Positions 35,849 through 43,792 of a stretch of 64,000 nt of DNA are shown here, one piece after another. Numbering within the stretch: the first letter of the stretch is position 1; every line of letters begins with the position of its first letter. The DNA comes from SURF-21 sp964510515 (GTDB taxonomy: Bacteria; Actinomycetota; Geothermincolia; Geothermincolales; RBG-13-55-18), in NCBI GenBank assembly GCA_964510515.1, contig CAZEAU010000003.1:65032-129031 (forward strand), in the 5' to 3' direction. Made by a program: the position numbers and the translations under genes. Below the pieces are notes generated by a model that had not been told where the DNA came from, ran no database searches, and saw only the letters and a list, made by a program, of their open reading frames with translations.

Positions 35849-36448
35849 ATGAGCGTTCTCAAAGACAATGCGGGCTGGCTGATCGTTTTTCTCTTTCTCG
35901 TCGACATCGTGCTTTTCGTGGGCATTTTCATGCTCTTCCGCCAGCTGTCGCTGCTGCGGCGCGGCGTGACCATCTTGAAGCGCGGGGTCGAGGGCACCAG
36001 CCTGGTGGACAAGGTGGCCAATCAGGCCCTGCAGATCGACGACCTCTTCGCCCTCCTGGACGAGCAGAGCAGGCAGAAGGATTACATCACCGACGTCCTC
36101 GCGGGCGCCATGCAGCGCGTGGCGGTGGTGCGCTACGACGCCTTCGACGACATGGGCGGCAAGCTGAGCTATTCCGCCACCCTGCTGGACGAGAACGGGG
36201 ACGGCGTCATCTTCACCTCCATCTACGGGCGCAACGAAAACCGCACCTATGCCAAGGCGGTGCGCTCGGGCACGGCCTCCCACGTGCTCTCCATGGAGGA
36301 GAGCGAATCCCTGCGGAGGGCGCTGAACGAAAAGCCGCCGCTCATCAGGGCCAAGAGGGGGCACGCCCCCAGGCCCTTCGACGGGTTGGAGGAGCAGGAA
36401 ACGGGAGCCATCTCCTCCAGGGAGGAGGACGGCTCTTGGGTGATCTGA
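35849..36448 (+). CDS. DUF4446 family membrane-anchored protein
   Basis: About 199 residues: one N-terminal membrane helix (LIVFLFLVDIVLFVGIFMLF), a coiled-coil stretch, then the DUF4446 pattern RVAVVRYDAFDDMGGKLSYS, LLDENGDGVIFTSIYGRNE and RTYAKAVRSG. Function unknown. An AAAGGAGG lies 12 bp before ATG 35849 and a TATGAT box is at 35810. In several Gram-positive genomes the family lies near parB or serS. The pheA start overlaps its 3' end by 13 bp. Confidence 0.85.
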   Translation: MSVLKDNAGWLIVFLFLVDIVLFVGIFMLFRQLSLLRRGVTILKRGVEGTSLVDKVANQALQIDDLFALLDEQSRQKDYITDVLAGAMQRVAVVRYDAFDDMGGKLSYSATLLDENGDGVIFTSIYGRNENRTYAKAVRSGTASHVLSMEESESLRRALNEKPPLIRAKRGHAPRPFDGLEEQETGAISSREEDGSWVI

Positions 36449-37308
36449 AGCCCCTGCTAAGCTGCGGCAGCGTGTCCTACCTGGGCCCGCGGGGGACCTT
36501 CACCGAGGAGGCGCTCATGGGCTGGCGCGAGCTCTCCTGCGACGAGGCCGTCCCCTTCCCGAGCGTGGAGGAGGCCGTGCTCGCGGTGGCGGAGGGCGCG
36601 ACCGAGAAGGCCGTGGTCCCCATCGAGAACTCCATCGAGGGCTCGGTGAACGCCACCCTGGACGCCCTGGCCTTCGAGGCCGACGTGTTCATCCAGGGCG
36701 AGAAGGTGTGCCAGGTGCGCCACCACCTCCTGGCCCGCGAGGGAGTGGGCCTGGGAGAGATAGAGCGGGTGATATCCCATCCCCAGGCCGCGGCGCAGTG
36801 CCGCCGCCACCTGGCGGAGCTGCTCCCGGGGGTGGAGCTGCGGGCCGCGAACAGCACTTCGGAGGCGGCGCAGCTGGCGGCGGGGAGCGGCGAGCCCGTG
36901 GCCGCCATCGGCAGCAGCATCGCCGCCGGGCTCTACGGCCTGCGGGTGCTGCGCGAAGGCTTGGAGGACCACCCGGGGAACCGTACCCGCTTCGTGCTGG
37001 CGGGAAGGGAGAAGATGCCGCCCACGGGAGACGACAAGACCTCCATGGTTTGCTTCATCCACCAGGACCGCCCGGGCATGCTGCTGCAGATCCTGCAGGA
37101 GTTCGCCTTCCGCTACATCAACCTGAGCAAAATAGAGTCGCGCCCCACCAAGGAGGTGCTGGGCGAGTACTGCTTCTTCATCGACTGCGAGGGCCACGAG
37201 GAGGACGAAGTGGTGGCCTCGGCCCTGAAATGCCTGGACTGCAAGCTGCCGCGCATCAAGCTGCTGGGGTCCTACCCCGTTTACCGCGAGGAGGCGCGCC
37301 GTGCTTGA
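36436..37308 (+). CDS. pheA: Prephenate dehydratase with ACT domain
   Basis: This 290-residue enzyme decarboxylates and dehydrates prephenate to phenylpyruvate for phenylalanine synthesis. It has SYLGPRGTFTEEAL, VVPIENSIEGSVNATLD, the catalytic TRF in GNRTRFVLAG and a C-terminal ACT domain with the phenylalanine-binding ESRP motif (LSKIESRPTKEVLGEY). TTG start with GGAGGAGG upstream, overlapping the DUF4446 gene. The end overlaps serS by 8 bp. Confidence 0.94.
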   Translation: MGDLKPLLSCGSVSYLGPRGTFTEEALMGWRELSCDEAVPFPSVEEAVLAVAEGATEKAVVPIENSIEGSVNATLDALAFEADVFIQGEKVCQVRHHLLAREGVGLGEIERVISHPQAAAQCRRHLAELLPGVELRAANSTSEAAQLAAGSGEPVAAIGSSIAAGLYGLRVLREGLEDHPGNRTRFVLAGREKMPPTGDDKTSMVCFIHQDRPGMLLQILQEFAFRYINLSKIESRPTKEVLGEYCFFIDCEGHEEDEVVASALKCLDCKLPRIKLLGSYPVYREEARRA

Positions 37309-38578
37309 GCTCAGGTTCGTGCGCGACAACGTGGAGGCGGTGCGCGAGGCCGCGCGGGGGCGCGGACTGGAAGTGCGCCTGGACGACCTGCTGGAACTGG
37401 ACGCCCGCAGGCGCTCCCTGCTCGCCGACCTGGAGGAGAAGCGCGCCCGCCACAAGAGGGGGAACAAGGAGATAGGGCGGCGCATGCGCACGGGCGAGGG
37501 CGCCGCCGCCCTGCGCGAGGAGATGGGGGCCCTCAGCGAGGATATCAGGTCGCATGAGGGAGAGCTCGCGGGCCTGGACGCCGGCATGCGCGACATCCTC
37601 ATCCGCATCCCCAACATCCCCCACCAGAGCGTGCCGCTGGGCATGGACGAGAGCTTCAACCAGGAGGTGCGGCGCTGGGGCGAGCCCCGCGGCTTCGACT
37701 TCGAGCCCCGCCCGCACTGGGAGGTGGGCGAGGGCCTGGACATCCTGGACTTCCAGCGCGGGGTGAAGATAGCCGAGTCGCGCTTCACCCTGCTCAAGGG
37801 CAAAGGGGCCCTCCTGGAGCGGGCCCTGGTCAACTTCATGCTCGATTTGCACACGCGCGAGCACGGCTATACCGAGGTCTTCCCGCCCATCCTGGCCAAC
37901 GAGGACAGCATGTTCTCCACCGGGCAGCTCCCCAAGATGGAGGGAGAGATGTACCGCTGCCGCGACGACCTCCTCTACCTTATCCCCACCGCCGAGGTGC
38001 CGGTGACCAACATCTACCGCGGCGAGACGCTGGTCGAGGAGCAGCTGCCCATCTATTATTGCGCCTACACGCCGTGCTTCCGCCGCGAGGCGGGCTCCTA
38101 CGGGCGCGATGTGCGCGGCCTCATCCGCCAGCATCAGTTCAACAAGGTGGAGATGGTGAAGTTCGTGCATCCGGACACCTCCTACGACGAGCTGGAGAAG
38201 CTGACCGCCAACGCCGAGGAGGTGCTGCGCCGCCTGGGCCTGCCCTACCGCGTGGTCGTCCTCTCCACCGGCGACCTCTCCTTCGCCGCCTCCAAGTGCT
38301 ACGACCTGGAGGTGTGGCTGCCCTCGGGCGCCGAGTACAGGGAGATATCCTCCTGCTCCAACTTCACCGACTTCCAGGCCCGCCGCGCGGAGATACGCTT
38401 CAAGCCCTCCGGGGGCGGCAAGTCGCGCCTGTTGCACACGCTGAACGGCTCCGGGGTGGCCATCGGCCGCACGGTGGCCGCCATACTCGAGAACTATCAG
38501 CGCGAGGACGGCAGCGTGGAGATCCCCGAGGCCCTGCGCCCCTACATGGGGGGCATGGAGGAGATAGCTGTTTCATAG
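37301..38578 (+). CDS. serS: Seryl-tRNA synthetase
   Basis: This class II synthetase has 425 residues. The N-terminal coiled-coil arm (LLADLEEKRARHKRGNKEIG), motif 2 (FRREAGSYGRDVRGLIRQHQF) and motif 3 (GSGVAIGRTVAAILENYQ) are all intact. The GTG start overlaps the pheA stop. The tRNA-Ser gene lies 76 bp downstream, so an enzyme and one of its substrates are encoded side by side. Confidence 0.96.
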   Translation: MLELRFVRDNVEAVREAARGRGLEVRLDDLLELDARRRSLLADLEEKRARHKRGNKEIGRRMRTGEGAAALREEMGALSEDIRSHEGELAGLDAGMRDILIRIPNIPHQSVPLGMDESFNQEVRRWGEPRGFDFEPRPHWEVGEGLDILDFQRGVKIAESRFTLLKGKGALLERALVNFMLDLHTREHGYTEVFPPILANEDSMFSTGQLPKMEGEMYRCRDDLLYLIPTAEVPVTNIYRGETLVEEQLPIYYCAYTPCFRREAGSYGRDVRGLIRQHQFNKVEMVKFVHPDTSYDELEKLTANAEEVLRRLGLPYRVVVLSTGDLSFAASKCYDLEVWLPSGAEYREISSCSNFTDFQARRAEIRFKPSGGGKSRLLHTLNGSGVAIGRTVAAILENYQREDGSVEIPEALRPYMGGMEEIAVS

Positions 38579-38618
38579 CGGCCCCGCGCGATGGGGGCCT
38601 CGGGCTCGGCGGGCCCGA

Positions 38619-38647
38619 TTTACTAACCCCGCCCGCCCCCTTACAAT
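38619..38647 (+). promoter_or_regulatory. Promoter of the tRNA-Ser gene
   Basis: TTTACT (38619-38624), 17 bp, TACAAT (38642-38647), with the tRNA 5' end 7 bp after the -10 box. The tRNA therefore appears to have its own promoter rather than depending on serS read-through. Confidence 0.6.
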
Positions 38648-38654
38648 TGGTCAC

Positions 38655-38742
38655 GGAGGGGTGGCAGAGCGGACGAATGCGGTGGTCTTGAAAACCATTG
38701 GCCCTCACGGGCCCGCGGGTTCGAATCCCGCCCCCTCCGCCA
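38655..38742 (+). tRNA. tRNA-Ser (anticodon UGA)
   Basis: An 88-nt class II tRNA. The acceptor stem GGAGGGG pairs with CCCCTCC, the anticodon stem-loop is TGGT-CTTGAAA-ACCA with TGA at 38689-38691, a long variable arm is built from CCCTCACGGG, the T arm is GCGGGTTCGAATCCCGC, and CCA is encoded at 38740-38742. Its 3' end is repeated at 39577-39610, suggesting use as an integration site. Confidence 0.96.
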
Positions 38743-38745
38743 CTA

Positions 38746-39171
38746 CTATAGGGCGGTCCAGACGATGGGAATCACCGCATCAACCCCGGCATTCCTGAAC
38801 TCGGGATCGCCGGTTACGAGAGCGGCGTCCTTGATTTGAGCGAACGCGGCCGCGAAGCAATCAGCGTAAGCGATTGGATATTGAGCCTTGAGGTGAGCGG
38901 CGGCGAGGGCCAGGCGCCTGTCAACATCGCCTATGGATATGGGGAGCTCGTCGATGCGCGCCAGCACCTCTTGTGCCGTGGAAAGACCCCTCTCCCTTTC
39001 CACGATGTATGCGATCTCCCCCAGGTTAACGACGCAAAGGAAGAGCTCGCACTTGCCTTTCGTTGCTCGCTCGAATAACCCCGTGACAAGATCCCCTCCG
39101 CTCTCTCCCTCGAAGAAGGCAATGAGGGCGAAACTGTCTAGAACAAGGCGCTTATGCTCGGGTTTGGCCAA
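38746..39171 (-). CDS. vapC: PIN-domain VapC-type toxin ribonuclease
   Basis: A 141-residue PIN protein with the acidic quartet in VLDSFALIAFFEGE, VVNLGEIAYIVERE, YADCFAAAFAQ and VTGDPEFRN. VapC toxins cleave tRNA or rRNA in a Mg-dependent manner. It ends 4 bp before the CCA end of tRNA-Ser on the opposite strand and starts 3 bp after the antitoxin stop. The pair lies between the tRNA-Ser 3' end and its duplicate. Confidence 0.88.
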   Translation of the reverse strand: MAKPEHKRLVLDSFALIAFFEGESGGDLVTGLFERATKGKCELFLCVVNLGEIAYIVERERGLSTAQEVLARIDELPISIGDVDRRLALAAAHLKAQYPIAYADCFAAAFAQIKDAALVTGDPEFRNAGVDAVIPIVWTAL

Positions 39172-39174
39172 GGC

Positions 39175-39432
39175 CTATCTCCCCCTTGCGGCATCCTCTT
39201 GCCTTGTTTTCAACAACGCCGCGAGGAGAGAGGGATCGCCTTTCAGCATGCCAGCCGACTCCCTTATCGCATCTTTGGACATAGGCACCACGGCGATAGT
39301 GCCTCCGTACTCCACGAAATGCACCTTGTCGCCCTTCTTCAACCCGAAACGCTCTCTCAGCTCCTTGGGGATAACCACCCATCCCTTCGCCGAAACCGTC
39401 GAGGTGTTCACCTTGGCCCTCCTTTTGCTCAC
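39175..39432 (-). CDS. vapB: AbrB/SpoVT-type antitoxin of the PIN toxin
   Basis: An 85-residue swapped-hairpin DNA-binding protein: STVSAKGWVVIPKELRERFGLKKGDKVHFVEYGG, then a toxin-neutralising tail. The GTG start at 39432 lacks a ribosome site and lies just after the operator palindrome, so the message may be leaderless. The order is antitoxin then toxin, as expected. Confidence 0.88.
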   Translation of the reverse strand: MSKRRAKVNTSTVSAKGWVVIPKELRERFGLKKGDKVHFVEYGGTIAVVPMSKDAIRESAGMLKGDPSLLAALLKTRQEDAARGR

Positions 39433-39438
39433 ATGAAG

Positions 39439-39467
39439 GTATATACTATCAGGATATTAGTATATAC
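39439..39467 (-). promoter_or_regulatory. Perfect inverted repeat, likely autoregulatory operator of the TA pair
   Basis: GTATATACTA (39439-39448) and TAGTATATAC (39458-39467) form 10-bp arms with a 9-bp spacer, 7 bp upstream of the antitoxin start. The arms also contain -10-like TATACT/TAGTAT, so bound antitoxin would cover the promoter. Confidence 0.7.
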
Positions 39468-39540
39468 AGGATAGGCGTTAGTATACAATTAATAAGCATC
39501 AACATAGAGGAATAAAACAACAGATAAAGGCATGGGTGCC

Positions 39541-39610
39541 CTGAAAACCAGTGGCCTTAAACCATTTGTCGGCGACGGCCCGCGGGTTCGAACCCCGCCC
39601 CCTCCGCCAC
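39541..39610 (+). repeat. Truncated tRNA-Ser copy (att-like duplicate)
   Basis: The block 39577-39610 repeats the last 34 bases of tRNA-Ser (38710-38743) with one mismatch, including the T arm, the acceptor 3' strand and CCA. The preceding stretch (CTGAAAACCAGTGGCC) resembles an anticodon arm and variable loop, but the 5' half is missing. This is either an attachment-site duplicate from an integration event or a tRNA pseudogene. Confidence 0.75.
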
Positions 39611-39692
39611 CAAAACAGGGCATTTGAGCTGGGCTATTACATCAAGGGTGCAAGGATGTGGAGATAGCGAAAAAATGCTCTATTTCGCCCTT

Positions 39693-39713
39693 GGGCCCAT
39701 TCTGGGCCCTTTT
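39693..39713 (+). terminator. Rho-independent terminator
   Basis: GGGCCC-ATTCT-GGGCCC followed by TTTTATTG. The stem is perfect. It lies downstream of the tRNA-like duplicate and before the next TA remnant. Confidence 0.65.
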
Positions 39714-39785
39714 ATTGTATTGCCCCGTCCTGCACTCGGGCGATAGACGCTCGCAGGGGGCAAAGAAAAGTTGACTGCGGGGATA

Positions 39786-39800
39786 TAAGGTACTACCTTA
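39786..39800 (+). promoter_or_regulatory. Palindrome upstream of toxin remnant and RHH antitoxin
   Basis: TAAGGTACTACCTTA is a perfect odd palindrome (7-bp arms around one base). Its position before the toxin-antitoxin remnant suggests a former RHH operator. Confidence 0.45.
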
Positions 39801-39860
39801 GTAATACCGATATCACAGGAGCGGCGGCATGGCGACAGCGAGAAGCATGGAGCAAGATGG

Positions 39861-39971
39861 ATGGTTCGGGGACATACCGCGGAGGGAAGAAAGCTCCTGA
39901 TATACATGAATCCCTGTAGGGACAGAGAGGGTGTATGGTTCGTTATCACAGCGTGGGGTGAGGGCGAATGA
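39861..39971 (+). pseudogene. Remnant of a small toxin (BrnT/DUF4258-like C-terminus)
   Basis: The frame ending at 39971 encodes RGHTAEGRKLLIYMNP, then VWFVITAWGEGE, the C-terminal beta-strand pattern (G-R-T-x-x-G-R-x-L-x-V ... V-x-x-A) of small RelE-like toxins. Its stop overlaps the antitoxin ATG, as in an intact operon, but only about 36 codons follow the one in-frame ATG. A TAA lies at 39786. The N-terminal half appears deleted, so it is probably inactive. Confidence 0.45.
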
Positions 39972-40348
39972 CGGTAAAGAGAAGTGAAAGAGATAAAGAG
40001 TTCGACGAGCACTGGGAAGGAGCCCAGGGGGCCAAGGTCAGGCGCTCGGAAGGCGCAAAGAAGACATCTGTGTTTTCGATCAAGATGGACAGGGATCTTC
40101 TTCGTATTCTAGTCGAACGAGCGAGGGAGCTCGGGGTTGGGCCTTCGACGCTGGCCCGGAGCCTTATAGAGGAGGGATTGCTGGCCGAGGGACAAGGTCT
40201 TCCAGACGAAGCCCTCCTCGAAGCGCTGCGAATCAGGTTGAGGAAATCAGAAGGCAGCGGCGGGCGCGTGGTTGCCACCAGGGCAGTACCAATTAAGCAC
40301 ACCGATGAGAAGGTGAATGTTGCTCGCCGGCAGAGCAGTGAGACTTGA
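39968..40348 (+). CDS. Ribbon-helix-helix antitoxin-like protein
   Basis: This 126-residue protein has an N-terminal charged segment, then an RHH/CopG motif (SVFSIKMDRDLLRILVERAR followed by LGVGPSTLARSLIEEGL), like BrnA-type antitoxins. The start overlaps the broken toxin frame by 4 bp. It may persist as an orphan antitoxin. The last 40 residues have no clear family. Confidence 0.7.
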   Translation: MTVKRSERDKEFDEHWEGAQGAKVRRSEGAKKTSVFSIKMDRDLLRILVERARELGVGPSTLARSLIEEGLLAEGQGLPDEALLEALRIRLRKSEGSGGRVVATRAVPIKHTDEKVNVARRQSSET

Positions 40349-40349
40349 G

Positions 40350-40498
40350 CTTCACACGTTGGGCAATACCGACGAGGGCGGCCACCCCTCCCAGCTCGAA
40401 GATATCCACCTCTCTGGGGCTCTCGGGCTCCGCCCCCCCGACTGCACCGCATAGCAATACGGCTTTCCCTTCTTCATTTTCTTTATGATGGTCGCCAT
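40350..40498 (-). pseudogene. IS1634-family transposase N-terminal fragment
   Basis: The frame starts MATIIKKMKKGKPYCYAVQS behind GAGAGGAGGGCC, the usual N-terminus of IS1634 transposases. It then jumps to VDIFELGGVAALVGIAQRV, which normally comes later, so an internal deletion has occurred. It ends against the RHH gene. The IS end (next entry) lies 145 bp upstream of its start. Confidence 0.65.
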
Positions 40499-40642
40499 GG
40501 CCCTCCTCTCTATGAGGAAGGTATGGACTGCCTATGCGGCATAGGTAGCCACGCTATAACAGTAGGGCAATACTTTCCCGAAGCATGGAGCATCGCATGG
40601 ACAGCTGGTTTGGGGGGGGGGTTCTTTTTTCCACTACGCGCC

Positions 40643-40661
40643 CGTAAAGCGCAAACTCGGG
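40643..40661 (-). repeat. Terminal inverted repeat of an IS1634-type element
   Basis: On the minus strand this reads CCCGAGTTTGCGCTTTACG, at the 5' side of the transposase N-terminal fragment. It matches the inverted 3' end at 44299-44317 at 18 of 19 positions. Confidence 0.65.
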
Positions 40662-40751
40662 TCAGGACTCGAGCTAAAGGATTATCCGTTCGGCAACGAT
40701 TGTCAAGGAAAAGAGAGGCCGGCGACTGCGCCGCCCTCTCTGCCATGGTTG

Positions 40752-41122
40752 CTACTTCTTTGTGTAACCTATGGAGCCGTGCGCCCAGGTCCTGCCTCCC
40801 CCGTACATGGCCCGCTCGGCCACCATCGGCACGTCCGAGGTGACCATGGTGGAGACGTAGTAGGCGGTCACGTGCTCTCCTATGTCAAAGGAGATGCGCG
40901 ACCTCGGCCCCACCTTCACCTTCTGCAGGGCGGCGGGCTCCTGGAGCCCGGCATCGGTCATGAGAGCGAGGGAGACCACGGCCTCCTCATCGCCCGGGTT
41001 CTGCACCAGCACGAAGGTCTCCATGCCTCCCGCGGTCGAGCCCTCGGCCAGGTACCAGGTGTAGGTGTCGGGAGCGAAGGAGGCCTCGATGGTGTGGTCC
41101 GCGGTGACATCGATCCAGCGGG
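40752..41122 (-). pseudogene. C-terminal fragment of a large secreted/surface protein
   Basis: The frame is open from about 41122 (WIDVTADHTIEASFA, the end of an InlB-B-type repeat). It runs into YTWYLAEGSTAGGMETFVLVQNPG and SRISFDIGEHVTAYYVSTMV, then ends AERAMYGGGRTWAHGSIGYTKK. This beta-rich domain decorates large exported proteins in some actinobacteria. The upstream part is cut off where the IS1380 tail begins. Confidence 0.6.
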
Positions 41123-41304
41123 CTTGTTGAGGTGCTCAAACGCCGGCTTTTCCATCTCACCTCGAGCATCCTGCCGGACATGGGATGGGCAATGCCATCT
41201 GAAGCGAAATCCGGAGAGCCTTGTGCGCCAGCAGCGTGTCCCATATGCACTTCCTTTCTCTTTGCGCTTCCTCAGGTAAAAAGCCGCGCCAGGCACCGGA
41301 TGCG
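41113..41304 (-). repeat. 192-bp repeat, copy A (3' end of the IS1380 element)
   Basis: It matches 43793-43984 in the same orientation over its whole length with roughly four in five bases identical. Copy A follows directly on the decayed IS1380 transposase reading and ends at the surface-protein fragment, so it is probably the IS right end. Confidence 0.65.
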
Positions 41305-41700
41305 GGCGAGGATCCCGCAGAGAAGCCCACCTGAAATCGTTACCTCCGCAATCTGGAAGACCGCCCTTCTCGCACGGCTTACGATCCTTGCGCCTATCTT
41401 GATTCATCTTGAGCTGCGCGTTTCTGAGCGACGATTGAGCTATCTTGCCGGGAAGAGCGGAGCGCCGCAGGAAGTTGCCTAGGTTACAGGCGAGGATAAA
41501 AGAGCCGGCCTAACCTGGTTGGAGGCAAAGCGAGAGAGGAGAGGCGCGTCCATGGCAGGGCATACTTGCCCTCCTTGATCACTGCTCGCAGTCTCCCCGC
41601 TGGTTGTAGAGGCGCACCACCTTCTCCGCCGCCCGGCTCAGGTTGGTTATGACAAAGCCCGCGCCATCGCGGCGAGTCACCAGCCCCACCCGGTTCCCTC
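41290..41700 (-). pseudogene. IS1380-family transposase remnant with frameshifts
   Basis: Minus-strand pieces in successive frames match the IS1380 C-terminal half: GFVITNLSRAAEKVVRLYNQ, RGDCEQ, then (after loss of one G) IKEGKYALPWTRLS, then FILACNLGNFLRR, and finally IKIGARIVSRARRAVFQIAE. At least three frame changes are needed to join them. The N-terminal half is not recognisable beyond 41780. Confidence 0.7.
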
Positions 41701-41779
41701 GCCGTCAGCAATCCCGCATCGGTGGCGACCTTGGCCCTTGGAATTCCAGCTTCAGCCGTGCATCGAAATCGAGCCACAA

Positions 41780-42076
41780 ACGCTCGTTTTCTGCTTCACT
41801 CGCAAGGCCCCCCCTTTTACTCTCCTGCACCTCTGCTAATGTTGTTCTGATGAATATTTCAGCAATACAAGCGATAGAACCTTGCTGTTTGATATGAGAA
41901 ATGGGGGATAAAGCATAGTCGTCGGCGGTGACAGGATTTGTATGATCGAAAAGGAAGCTGATTTTGAGAGCGTGGTTTATTGGCGTCCGGGAGGCGAGCT
42001 AATTTAATCCGGCACTTTCCAACACTTCCTGTTGTCAAAGAATCCTACTATCATTGCCCGGATCCGAAAGTAACGG
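41780..42076 (+). other. Gap without recognised genes
   Basis: AT-richer sequence between the IS1380 remnant and the YccF-like gene. I see no gene, RNA or clear repeat. Confidence 0.4.
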
Positions 42077-42514
42077 CTATCTGCGGTGGAGTGAGGCTAT
42101 GGCCGGTACCCAATTGAAAACCAAGATGCCCAAGGGAAGGGTGATGAGCATTATGCACAGCATCCAGCCCAAGAATATCGCCGCCAGGCTAAAGGCAAGT
42201 CCGAAAGGATAATAGACGATCCTTATCCAGAGCGGAAACTGTTCCGCGTTCTCCAGCTTCACCGCATAGCCGGACTCGTCGGCGATCACCTTTATGTTTT
42301 TCTCCCGCGCCTTCTGGGAAATCGCACCCGGGACCTTGTTCAGCATGACCACGCCCAAGGGCGCGAAGACCATGGTTGCATACATGACCCATGAGAGCAG
42401 TGCCCAGAAAAGCCCGAACCACCAGCCGATGAAGCAGAAGTACAGTGCCCTGACAAAGAGGCCGTGGGTCTTCACGTTGACGACGATGGGCTGTCGTATA
42501 GAAGATTGCTGCAT
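42077..42514 (-). CDS. YccF-domain inner-membrane protein
   Basis: About 145 residues: four hydrophobic helices in two similar halves (FVRALYFCFIGWWFGLFWAL with APLGVVMLNKVP; WIRIVYYPFGLAFSLAAIFL with LPLGILVFNWVP). The repeated P-L-G-x-x-x-x-N-x-x-P signature is that of the YccF family of unknown function. ATG 42514 has AGGGGGGGA 8 bp upstream; ATG 42556 has none. It follows the next gene on the same strand with a 62-bp gap. Confidence 0.72.
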   Translation of the reverse strand: MQQSSIRQPIVVNVKTHGLFVRALYFCFIGWWFGLFWALLSWVMYATMVFAPLGVVMLNKVPGAISQKAREKNIKVIADESGYAVKLENAEQFPLWIRIVYYPFGLAFSLAAIFLGWMLCIMLITLPLGILVFNWVPAIASLHRR

Positions 42515-42576
42515 GACCGAATCCCCCCCTTGTGACTCATCAGACTCATCAGGCATTCAGCGCTTGAATATATTCC

Positions 42577-43431
42577 TCACTCCAGCGATATCTCCCAGGC
42601 ACCAACAGCGGTGATCTCCAGCACCGTGGTGTTTCTGGCCACGCGAACAGTACCCTCATAGACATCGGTTGTATTGACCATCAGATTACGGCTTGGGTTG
42701 TAGCCGATTACCGCAAAATGTCTTGCGTTGGGGTTTCCCCTTATCGTCGCCATATTGGGAGAGCCTCCAACCTGCAAGACCTCATCGCCGGTGCCAGAGA
42801 TGCTCCCCGGCGACGGTATTATCCTTGCAGCACGAACGGAGTGTACCCCTACCGTCCAGGCTCCCGTAGCCGAAACCTCCAACATGGTCGTTGCCCCTTT
42901 CGGATCCAGGGTGAATCCTTCGTAGGGGTCTGTGGTGTTCACAAACAGGCTCGTCCTGTTGTCGTATGCATCATATCCGGTAACGGCAAAGTGCCTTCCA
43001 GCGGTATTGCCGGTGATATGGAACATGGCTGGGCCGCTCTCCGGTTTCTCTATTGCTATCACGCTGTCGCCGCTCCCCGGGTAGACATTGGGTTCGGGGA
43101 CTGGGAGAGGCTCAGGCTTTGGGGCGGGCTCCGGCCGCTCAACCGGCTTTGGCCTTTCCACATTACCGACCACCGTTTCCTCTACCGGCGTGTCTATCCT
43201 GGCGTCGTCTTCTCCAGAGGTGCCAACGATCGCGCCAATTAACCCACCAATAACAAGCACGCCGACAACCACATAAATCCAGACTCTCTTCTTTGTAGCC
43301 TTAGGAGACAGAAGGTTGTAGGCTGTCGCAGGCGGAGCGGGCGGTTGGGTATGGTCTGTCTTTTCTTCCGGCGGACCATTTCCTTTAGGGTCTGCCTCTG
43401 GCGGTATCGGTGTGCCATCTTGCTCGGCCAT
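42577..43431 (-). CDS. Membrane-anchored protein with a duplicated extracellular domain
   Basis: This 284-residue protein has a Pro-rich cytosolic N-terminus, one membrane helix (VWIYVVVGVLVIGGLIGAIV, about 51-70), a Pro/Glu linker, and two tandem copies of a domain of about 75 residues. Each copy runs from GSGDxVI/GTGDEVL through GRHFAVTGYD/ARHFAVIGYN and VNTTDPYEG/VNTTDVYEG to LEVSATGAWTV/LEITAVGAWEI. I cannot name the family; the look is of a small beta-sandwich. ATG 43431 has AAGGAGGAG 8 bp upstream. Confidence 0.75.
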   Translation of the reverse strand: MAEQDGTPIPPEADPKGNGPPEEKTDHTQPPAPPATAYNLLSPKATKKRVWIYVVVGVLVIGGLIGAIVGTSGEDDARIDTPVEETVVGNVERPKPVERPEPAPKPEPLPVPEPNVYPGSGDSVIAIEKPESGPAMFHITGNTAGRHFAVTGYDAYDNRTSLFVNTTDPYEGFTLDPKGATTMLEVSATGAWTVGVHSVRAARIIPSPGSISGTGDEVLQVGGSPNMATIRGNPNARHFAVIGYNPSRNLMVNTTDVYEGTVRVARNTTVLEITAVGAWEISLE

Positions 43432-43792
43432 TCTCATCTCCTCCTTCTTCGGCCCCTATCCTATTGCCAATATCCTACAATGAGCGTTATTTTGACTAAT
43501 TCGTCAGCAGGTGAATATGAGGCCTTTCATTCCAAGCTCCTGGTTGCCATGAAAACATCTTACAAGTGGCCACTTACATCCATTCCCTCCATGAGAGAAT
43601 CAGCTCACTTCCCGCTGATAATAAACCTCGATAACGGGGTCGGCATGAAGGGGCGCCTCCAATATACCGGCTGCCACCTGGGGGCAGGCAGGTATTTCAG
43701 ATATGTTATAAAGGCAATTCTGTAAACAGGCAGCTTCCTGCACATATAAACGAGTATTTCCCATATGCACCTCCTGATAGCAGTATTCTACC
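43432..43792 (+). other. Gap without recognised genes
   Basis: It lies upstream of the membrane-anchored gene and holds short open frames on both strands without family features. The AT content is higher than in core DNA. No promoter could be assigned confidently. Confidence 0.35.
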
